From: Fidelibacterota bacterium UBA7300
Lineage (GTDB): Bacteria > Fidelibacterota > Marinisomatia > Marinisomatales > UBA2128
Assembly: GCA_002471865.1 (NCBI GenBank)
Contig: DKQU01000009.1
Span: 1,993-40,690, forward strand
Direction: 5' to 3'
DNA length: 38,698 bases
Shown in pieces: positions 34,354 to 38,698 of this stretch; the first letter of the stretch is position 1; every line of letters starts with the position of its first letter. Under the pieces are notes generated by a model. The model searched no databases and was not told the origin of the DNA. It worked only from the letters and a program-made list of their open reading frames with translations. Position numbers and translations under genes: made by a program.

Positions 34354-34381
34354 GTCTGAAAGATAAAATAGCTCAATCAAT

Positions 34382-34777
34382 TTACCTCATAATCATGGTA
34401 AAGTTCGTTCTGCCTGAGTCTGCCATATCCCGGAATTTTTTTCTGATGGCACTTTTAAAGAGATTTCTGGTTACCGGGATGAGAAGCATGAAGCCGAAGA
34501 TATCAGTTAAAAGTCCCGGTGTCAGCAATACGATTCCGCCGATGAGAATGAGCAATCCGTCCACAAGTTTATCCGCCGGCATGTTTCCCTGCGAAAGCTC
34601 ATGCTGAATCTCCAACCAGATCCACATACCCTGGGATCTGGCTAGAGAGGCACCAAGGACGCCAGTAACGATTACCAGAAAGATGGTAGGCCAGAAGCCG
34701 ATTTCACGCCCCAGCTCAATGAGTATCATAAGTTCCAGCAACGGGATGCCGATGAAGATAAATAGAAGCTTTGTCAC
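34382..34777 (-). CDS. fxsA: FxsA-family inner-membrane protein
   Basis: The 131-residue protein has the FxsA pattern: a first transmembrane helix (LLFIFIGIPLLELMILIELG), a second (TIFLVIVTGVLGASLARSQG), and a hairpin-like pair around DGLLILIGGIVLLTPGLLTDIFGFMLLIP-type sequence with the conserved PGLLTD. FxsA in E. coli relieves F-exclusion of phage T7; its normal role is unknown. The start is GTG at 34777. It is the first gene of an operon with lysA and the GH18 gene and is divergent from bolA with 90 bp between. Confidence 0.9.
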   Translation of the reverse strand: MTKLLFIFIGIPLLELMILIELGREIGFWPTIFLVIVTGVLGASLARSQGMWIWLEIQHELSQGNMPADKLVDGLLILIGGIVLLTPGLLTDIFGFMLLIPVTRNLFKSAIRKKFRDMADSGRTNFTMIMR

Positions 34778-34831
34778 GGTATCTGAATTTTGGCAGGGAG
34801 AGACAAACTAGCAACCTAAACATGTAGAACT

Positions 34832-34860
34832 TTGCACACTTTTCCCCGAGGCATTATATT
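34832..34860 (+). promoter_or_regulatory. Predicted promoter of bolA-grx4
   Basis: TTGCAC (34832-34837) and TATATT (34855-34860) are 17 bases apart, the ideal sigma70 spacing. The -10 ends 7 bases before the bolA ATG, so transcription probably starts at or next to the start codon, giving a leaderless mRNA. Confidence 0.6.
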
Positions 34861-34867
34861 CACCCTC

Positions 34868-35101
34868 ATGACTACTGATCATGTTAAGGAATTGATTGAA
34901 GCAGGCCTGCCCGGAGCAGCTGTTGAAGTAACGGACGAAAGGGCGACCGGTGACCATTTCAGCGCAGTGATTGAGTGGGCAGGATTCGAGGGACTCTCTC
35001 TTCTTGAGCAGCATCAGAAAGTGTATGCGGCAGTGGGGGAGTACCTGACCAGGGAAATTCATGCCTTGCAATTAAAGACATTTACACCTGACACAACTTG
35101 A
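34868..35101 (+). CDS. BolA-family protein
   Basis: Starting from ATG 34868 this is a 77-residue BolA domain: short helix MTTDHVKELIEAGLPGA, strand VEVTDE, DHFSAVIEW, then the helix LSLLEQHQKVYAAV and LTREIHALQLKTF, including the conserved HALQ/Lys-Thr end. BolA proteins form iron-sulphur-bridged pairs with CGFS glutaredoxins and take part in iron-sulphur handling. The next gene, 10 bp on, is such a glutaredoxin, which supports the call. A TTG start at 34832 coincides with the -35 box, so it is rejected. Confidence 0.93.
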   Translation: MTTDHVKELIEAGLPGAAVEVTDERATGDHFSAVIEWAGFEGLSLLEQHQKVYAAVGEYLTREIHALQLKTFTPDTT

Positions 35102-35111
35102 GGAGAAGAAA

Positions 35112-35438
35112 ATGGAACTGAAAGAGAAAATCCAGAACGACATTCTCGAAACCCCCGTGATACTTTACATGAAAGGGACGCGGGATATGCCCATGTGCGG
35201 ATTTTCGTTTGCTGTTGTGGAAGCACTCAACCAGTATGAAGTAGAGTACAAAACCGTGAACGTCTTGGAAGATCCTGAGATACGAATAAAACTTTCAGAA
35301 ATATCCAACTGGCCTACCATCCCACAGCTCTTCGTGAACAGTCAGCTGATAGGAGGCTGTGATATTACCCTGGAACTTCATCAGAACGGCGAATTAGAGA
35401 AAGTCCTCAGCAGTGCCAATTCATCTGCTGAAGAATAA
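35112..35438 (+). CDS. grxD: Grx4-family monothiol glutaredoxin (CGFS)
   Basis: The 108-residue protein has the hallmark monothiol motif C29-G-F-S preceded by MKGTRDMPM, then SNWPTIPQLFVN and GGCDI, i.e. the glutathione-binding TIP and GGxD elements. Monothiol glutaredoxins bind and transfer [2Fe-2S] clusters, usually with BolA. GAGGAGA upstream of the ATG is a good ribosome-binding site. It is co-transcribed with bolA (10 bp gap) and is complete. Confidence 0.95.
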   Translation: MELKEKIQNDILETPVILYMKGTRDMPMCGFSFAVVEALNQYEVEYKTVNVLEDPEIRIKLSEISNWPTIPQLFVNSQLIGGCDITLELHQNGELEKVLSSANSSAEE

Positions 35439-35466
35439 TTAGAAGTAGATTCCCTTCCGATCTTCT

Positions 35467-35494
35467 TTGCCGCTTCCTTTTGATGTGCTATATT
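35467..35494 (+). promoter_or_regulatory. Predicted promoter of tRNA-Glu
   Basis: TTGCCG (35467-35472) and TATATT (35489-35494) are 16 bases apart. The RNA would begin near 35501, 8 bases before the mature tRNA 5' end. The -10 box is identical to that of bolA. Confidence 0.5.
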
Positions 35495-35508
35495 TGCCAG
35501 CCTTATTT

Positions 35509-35580
35509 GGCCCCTTCGTCTAGTGGTTAGGACGTCAGGTTTTCGACCTGAGAACAGGGGTTCGATTCCCCTAGGGGTCA
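35509..35580 (+). tRNA. tRNA-Glu (anticodon UUC)
   Basis: A full cloverleaf can be folded by eye: acceptor GGCCCCT with AGGGGTC, D stem GTCT with GGAC, anticodon stem TCAGG with CCTGA around the loop TTTTCGA (anticodon TTC at 35542-35544), T stem AGGGG with CCCCT around TTCGATT, and discriminator A at 35580. The CCA end is not encoded. A terminator follows 12 bases later. Confidence 0.96.
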
Positions 35581-35591
35581 CTTGTTGAACG

Positions 35592-35625
35592 AACCTTCAA
35601 GGTTTTATCCTTGAAGGTTTTTTCT
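35592..35625 (+). terminator. Rho-independent terminator after tRNA-Glu
   Basis: A perfect 11-bp stem (35592-35602 with 35609-35619), a 6-base loop TTTTAT and a T-rich run follow directly after the tRNA gene. Confidence 0.88.
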
Positions 35626-35718
35626 TTTATTGAAAAAATATCCTTCTGCTCCTGATATAGATTGGGAAACATTTAAAGAAGGTTGTAAATAAAAAACTGC
35701 ACACAACAATGTATCAAG

Positions 35719-35740
35719 CCCCACATTCGTGGGGTTTTTT
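35719..35740 (+). terminator. Second rho-independent terminator-like hairpin
   Basis: CCCCAC (35719-35724) pairs with GTGGGG (35729-35734) around a 4-base loop, followed by six T's. No gene lies between this and the previous terminator (35626-35718 holds nothing I can identify), so it may belong to a lost gene or back up the tRNA terminator. Confidence 0.75.
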
Positions 35741-35764
35741 GTTTGTGGGATGATGGGTAGATTT

Positions 35765-35841
35765 GGCTCGGTAGGCAAATTATAGGGAGTTAGATGGGAA
35801 TCATAACCTAAAGGTCGTAGGTTCGAATCCTACCCCCGCTA
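35765..35841 (+). pseudogene. Degenerate tRNA-Met(CAU)-like sequence
   Basis: The 3' half is a good tRNA: T stem GTAGG (35817-35821) with CCTAC (35829-35833) around TTCGAAT, variable AGGTC, acceptor half CCCCGCT and discriminator A (35841). A CAT anticodon lies at 35802-35804 in a loop ATCATAA. The 5' half does not complete the fold: the acceptor partner GGCTCGG leaves two mismatches, the D stem cannot be formed, and the anticodon stem has mismatches. It is either a decayed tRNA gene or the 3' end of a tRNA left as an integration scar. An unusual functional tRNA is less likely. Confidence 0.5.
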
Positions 35842-35924
35842 TTTAAGGAAACCCGTCTTGATTGGCGAGTTTCTTGAATCAAATAGTTATATCTAGGGTT
35901 TTTTTATTACATTTTTATTATTAC

Positions 35925-35943
35925 TTTTCATTCTAAATGAAAA
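35925..35943. promoter_or_regulatory. Perfect inverted repeat over the start codon, candidate operator
   Basis: TTTTCATT (35925-35932) and AATGAAAA (35936-35943) form an 8-bp perfect palindrome with a 3-base centre that covers the ATG at 35937. Being at the head of a zinc-uptake cluster, it could be a Zur/Fur-type site, but it does not match a consensus I know, and AT-rich DNA makes chance palindromes more likely. Confidence 0.3.
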
Positions 35944-36269
35944 TCATAAGACAACTTTTTTCATTGACCCTCGTTTTCTCTTTAGGTTTTCTGGCCTATG
36001 TTACCGAATCCCACGTGGGTCACCACCACAGTTTGGTCCCTGTTGCAGTGGCCATATGTGCCATAGATTGTGAAAACGAAGATCACCGATCTGCTGGATA
36101 TGATTGTGTCTGGTTCCAAACCAAGCGTTTCACAGAGTATGTTGGAGCTCTGGCCATAAATAGTCAGATACATTTTGAATCCGAAACATTTCAATGCTCT
36201 GACCAAATCCTTCGTTTAACCGCATCCTTTGATTCATGCCATTGGAATCGCGGTCCCCCTATCACATAG
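35937..36269 (+). CDS. Small secreted His/Cys-containing protein at the head of the zinc-uptake cluster
   Basis: The 110-residue protein has a signal peptide or N-terminal anchor (MKIIRQLFSLTLVFSLGFLAYV). The mature part starts with a His cluster (ESHVGHHH) and holds five Cys (ICAIDCE, YDCVW, FQCSD, DSCHW) and more His, so metal binding or disulphides are plausible. I do not recognise the family; DUF2946-like small metal-linked proteins look similar in general style only. It lies 67 bp before a His-rich barrel gene in the same direction and is followed by ZnuA/ZnuB-like genes. I infer a periplasmic zinc-binding or zinc-responsive accessory protein. Confidence 0.65.
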   Translation: MKIIRQLFSLTLVFSLGFLAYVTESHVGHHHSLVPVAVAICAIDCENEDHRSAGYDCVWFQTKRFTEYVGALAINSQIHFESETFQCSDQILRLTASFDSCHWNRGPPIT

Positions 36270-36288
36270 TAATTCAACTAAATGACAT

Positions 36289-36306
36289 ATCTCCTTCAAT
36301 GGAGAT
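36289..36306 (+). other. Small hairpin between the first two zinc-cluster genes
   Basis: ATCTCC (36289-36294) pairs with GGAGAT (36301-36306) around the loop TTCAAT. No T-run follows, so it is not a standard terminator. It may stabilise or separate the operon messages. Confidence 0.3.
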
Positions 36307-36336
36307 CCCACAATAATTAACATTAAAGGAAAAATT

Positions 36337-37425
36337 ATGTTAAAAAAATTGATCGGGGGACTATTTATTGTATCAATATCTTTTGGCCAAACCACAGCCA
36401 ACCCCCAATTTAGTGTGGTAGGTGATTTAATTATGAATGACCTTCATAATAATCCAAACTTATATAGTTCAGGAATAGAGATTGCTGTTCAAGGATATGT
36501 GAATCCTTTTGCACGGGCAGATGTCTATTTACATAAACACAATGATGAATCAGCACTGGAATTAGAAGAAGCTGTAATGACGATCGAAAGAGGGCTGCCA
36601 TTTGGTCTTGGATTAAGGGCCGGTAAGTTTAGACCAGACCTTGGGAAAATCAATAAAGATCATGCACATTTATTCCCTTTTATTGAAGCTCCTTCTGGTA
36701 TGGCTAATATTTTAGGTAAAGAGTTTTGGGCAGGGACAGGTCTTGAAGCTAGTATATTTCTGCCTGTACCTTGGTACAGTAATATATCTATTGGTTTATT
36801 TGATTCAGGATTAGGTGATCATGATCATGACATTGAAAAAGAAGATGTTCATAATGATCATAAAGATAAAGATGAACACGTAGATGAGCATGATCATGGA
36901 ATAAATGAAAAAAAGGAAAAAGTTTTTTCAGCTAGATGGGGTCATTTTTTCGAACTTAGTGATATAAACCTTATGGAAATAGGCACCAGTTATTATAAAG
37001 GTCCTGAGAGTAGTTTGATGGGAGCAGATTTCAAGTATAAATGGCGCCCCAACAAGTATCGTTCACTAACAATACAAGGTGAAATAGTACAGCTTAGTAT
37101 AAAAGAAGAGCATCATGAAGAAAAACATGCGGATGAAGTTTATAAGGGAGAGTACAAAAATAAATCAGATGCAGGATATCTGATGATTAACTATCAGTTT
37201 AATAAATCATTTAATTTTGGCATAATCGGTGATTATTATAGAGAGACGGATAAAGGGGCCGAAATCAATCCATCAATATTTTTCGGATTTAGCCCTGTTG
37301 AAGAATCAACTGTATTTAGATTGAAGATTGGACAGGTTGAAGATCATAAGAGTCATAAAAAACATTTAAAAACAACAGCTCAGATTATTTGGTCATTAGG
37401 TCCACATAAACCTCACCGATATTAA
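36337..37425 (+). CDS. Outer-membrane beta-barrel protein with His-rich loops, probable zinc entry porin
   Basis: The 362-residue protein has a signal peptide ending near ISFGQ and alternating amphipathic strands typical of a porin-like barrel. A His/Asp/Glu/Lys-rich loop spans residues 161-189 (DHDHD ... DEHVDEHDHG), a second is near EEHHEEKHADE, and His recurs near the end (EDHKSHKKH, PHKPHRY). These loops could bind zinc at the surface. AAAGGA upstream of the ATG supports the start. The ZnuA-like gene begins 4 bp after the stop, so it is almost certainly co-transcribed. It has no TonB plug domain, so passive or ZnuA-pulled entry is inferred. The exact family is not recognised. Confidence 0.78.
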   Translation: MLKKLIGGLFIVSISFGQTTANPQFSVVGDLIMNDLHNNPNLYSSGIEIAVQGYVNPFARADVYLHKHNDESALELEEAVMTIERGLPFGLGLRAGKFRPDLGKINKDHAHLFPFIEAPSGMANILGKEFWAGTGLEASIFLPVPWYSNISIGLFDSGLGDHDHDIEKEDVHNDHKDKDEHVDEHDHGINEKKEKVFSARWGHFFELSDINLMEIGTSYYKGPESSLMGADFKYKWRPNKYRSLTIQGEIVQLSIKEEHHEEKHADEVYKGEYKNKSDAGYLMINYQFNKSFNFGIIGDYYRETDKGAEINPSIFFGFSPVEESTVFRLKIGQVEDHKSHKKHLKTTAQIIWSLGPHKPHRY

Positions 37426-37428
37426 TCC

Positions 37429-38313
37429 ATGAGAAAATTGATCATTATAAGTTCTCTTTTCACTTGTCTTTATGGTCAAGTTCGAGTTGTATCTTCAACA
37501 TCGGATATTGCAGATATAGTAAAGATCATTGGCGGAGAGAATGTTACAGTCACAAGTATAGCACGAGGAAATCAAGATCCACATTATGTAGAAATCCTAC
37601 CTTCATACATGATTAAGGTAAGAAAAGCCGATATTTATTTTATGGTTGGAATGGAACTTGATCTTTGGGCTCAACAAATTATTAATGGTTCAAGAAATCA
37701 AAAAGTGTTAGTGGTGGACTGTTCAGTTGAGATAAATAAAATGGAAGTTCCCACTGGGCAGATTGATGCAAGCATGGGTGATATTCATCGATTTGGTAAT
37801 CCTCACTACTGGCTAGATCCTGAAAATGGGAAATTAATAGCCAAAGTAGTAACAGAAAAATTGAGTAATTACGACCCCAAAAACGCTAATCAATACAAAA
37901 CAAACCTTTATCAATTTGAAACAGATTTAGATTCCGCAATGTCAAAATGGAATAATAAGTTTTCCATTCTTAAAGATAAAAAAATAATATTTTATCATAA
38001 TTCCTGGCCCTATTTCTCAAAAAGGTTTGGCTTAATTACAGTTGGTTTTCTGGAACCAAAGCCGGGGATAACACCCTCGCCGTCGCAATTGATTCAAGTC
38101 ATTAATCAAATAAAAGAAAATGAAATTGAAGTCATTGCCTCTGAATCCTATTTCAGCGATAGAGCACCGAAATTTATTGAGTCAAAGACAAATGTAAGAA
38201 CAGTCAAATTAGCTCAATCTGTTGGCGCAATTGAAGGTGCGAATTCTTATATCAACCTTTTCGAGACCAACCTTCTTATTTTAGCAGAAGCGTATGGAGT
38301 TATGTATGATTGA
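37429..38313 (+). CDS. znuA: Zinc/manganese ABC transporter substrate-binding protein (ZnuA/TroA family)
   Basis: The 294-residue cluster A-I binding protein has a signal peptide (to ~LYGQ). Metal ligands appear in family order: His52 in DPHYVE, His126 in NPHYWLDP, His190 in FYHNSW and an acidic residue near SESYFSD (E239 or D244). The long His-rich loop of many ZnuA proteins is absent; the upstream barrel carries His-rich loops instead. Three His plus one acidic ligand is found in both zinc and manganese binders, so zinc rests partly on context. It overlaps the permease gene by 8 bp. Confidence 0.93.
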   Translation: MRKLIIISSLFTCLYGQVRVVSSTSDIADIVKIIGGENVTVTSIARGNQDPHYVEILPSYMIKVRKADIYFMVGMELDLWAQQIINGSRNQKVLVVDCSVEINKMEVPTGQIDASMGDIHRFGNPHYWLDPENGKLIAKVVTEKLSNYDPKNANQYKTNLYQFETDLDSAMSKWNNKFSILKDKKIIFYHNSWPYFSKRFGLITVGFLEPKPGITPSPSQLIQVINQIKENEIEVIASESYFSDRAPKFIESKTNVRTVKLAQSVGAIEGANSYINLFETNLLILAEAYGVMYD

Positions 38314-38698
38314 TATCATATTTTGGCCATTACTAGCAACTTTTGTGTTAACAGGTATTCATGTATACTTAGGATTGCATGTTGTTACTCGTGGAGTAAT
38401 TTTTGTTGATCTTGCTTTAGCACAAGTTGCTGCGCTTGGTGCTGCTGTAGGTATTGTAATGGGATTGGAGCATGATGGTAATGCGAGTTATGTGATGGCA
38501 TTGGTTTTTACATTTATAGGTGCTGCATTTTTTGCGTATATCCGTTCTAGTAATCAAAAAGTTCCACAGGAAGCAATTATTGGAATCACCTATGTTGTCT
38601 GTGCTGCCGCTATGATATTATTGTTTAGCAAATCAGCTGAAGGATCTGAACATTTAAATCATTTGCTTGTTGGCTCAATCTTATTTGTTACTCCAGAA
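38306..38698 (+). CDS. znuB: Metal ABC transporter permease (ZnuB family), 3'-truncated by window edge
   Basis: ATG at 38306 lies within the end of znuA and opens a frame that runs to the window edge (131 codons). The translation has the ABC-3 permease signature GIHVYLGLHVVTRGVIFVDL-ALAQVAALG and at least three membrane helices, the last visible part being HLNHLLVGSILFVTPE. It would form the inner-membrane channel for the ion delivered by the ZnuA-like protein. The ATPase gene is not in the window and may follow. Confidence 0.92.
   Translation, partial: MIDIIFWPLLATFVLTGIHVYLGLHVVTRGVIFVDLALAQVAALGAAVGIVMGLEHDGNASYVMALVFTFIGAAFFAYIRSSNQKVPQEAIIGITYVVCAAAMILLFSKSAEGSEHLNHLLVGSILFVTPE

Noticed and set aside
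34778..34867. Possible lysine riboswitch upstream of the fxsA-lysA operon
   Set aside because: The divergent gap is only 90 bp and holds the bolA promoter; there is no room for an L-box and no recognisable motif.
35765..35841. tmRNA 3' domain
   Set aside because: The T arm and acceptor end resemble it superficially, but there is a CAT anticodon loop, no tag reading frame and no matching 5' acceptor domain upstream.
1..38698. CRISPR arrays, insertion sequences, transposases, phage genes
   Set aside because: I saw no regularly spaced repeats, no transposase or integrase motifs and no terminal inverted repeats.

Overview
The window looks like a chromosomal segment of an uncultured FCB-group (Fibrobacteres-Chlorobi-Bacteroidetes superphylum) bacterium, most likely Marinimicrobia (SAR406) or a close relative. 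This is inferred from the many secreted proteins ending in type IX secretion (T9SS)-like tails (YPNPFN... then a short Lys-rich end), PorV/PorQ-family barrels, a TonB receptor with a carboxypeptidase-regulatory-like domain, and laminarinase-type GH16 enzymes. No taxonomic marker gene is present, so the phylum is an inference.

Layout. (1) 1-10741, plus strand: a tightly packed, overlapping operon for beta-glucan use. It holds the 3' part of a large secreted 'cargo' protein, a PorV-like barrel, a SurA-like peptidyl-prolyl isomerase lipoprotein, a circularly permuted lichenase-type GH16, two ordinary laminarinase-type GH16 enzymes (one a lipoprotein) and a GH5-CBM6 enzyme. (2) 10875-12520, minus: a TrpF-like protein lacking the usual catalytic Cys, coupled to an endonuclease/exonuclease/phosphatase-fold protein. 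Divergent from it, at 12589-13459, are a HAD phosphatase and a cold-shock protein. (3) 13485-19786, minus: an operon read as GHL10 glycosidase-like protein, unknown secreted protein, M23 peptidase-like protein, truncated amidase fragment and LD-carboxypeptidase, which points to peptidoglycan breakdown. (4) 20002-21762, minus: a single-gene FG-GAP repeat protein with a clear promoter, Shine-Dalgarno site and terminator. (5) 21940-29115, plus: a complete trio of TonB-dependent receptor, 1143-residue cargo protein and PorV-like barrel, followed by a secreted PGRP-type amidase. The left edge of the window carries the last two members of a second such trio. (6) 30608-34777, minus: fxsA, lysA and a secreted YaaH/SleL-like GH18. 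(7) 34868-35438, plus: bolA and a CGFS monothiol glutaredoxin, then tRNA-Glu, two terminators and a degenerate tRNA-Met-like sequence. (8) 35937-38698, plus, visibly more AT-rich: a zinc-uptake cluster with a small His/Cys secreted protein, a His-rich outer-membrane barrel, a ZnuA-like binding protein and the start of a ZnuB-like permease.

How it may work together. Secreted T9SS-tailed glucanases and peptidoglycan hydrolases would cut beta-glucans and bacterial or algal debris outside the cell. The receptor-cargo-PorV trios would take the place of the SusC/SusD pairs of Bacteroidetes, since no SusD-like gene is seen. The LD-carboxypeptidase and diaminopimelate decarboxylase could process wall-derived peptides and diaminopimelate in the cytoplasm. 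The strongest candidates for something new are the SusD-less trio, a domain inserted in permuted order in the left cargo protein, and the Fibrobacter-type permuted lichenase inside a laminarin-type operon.
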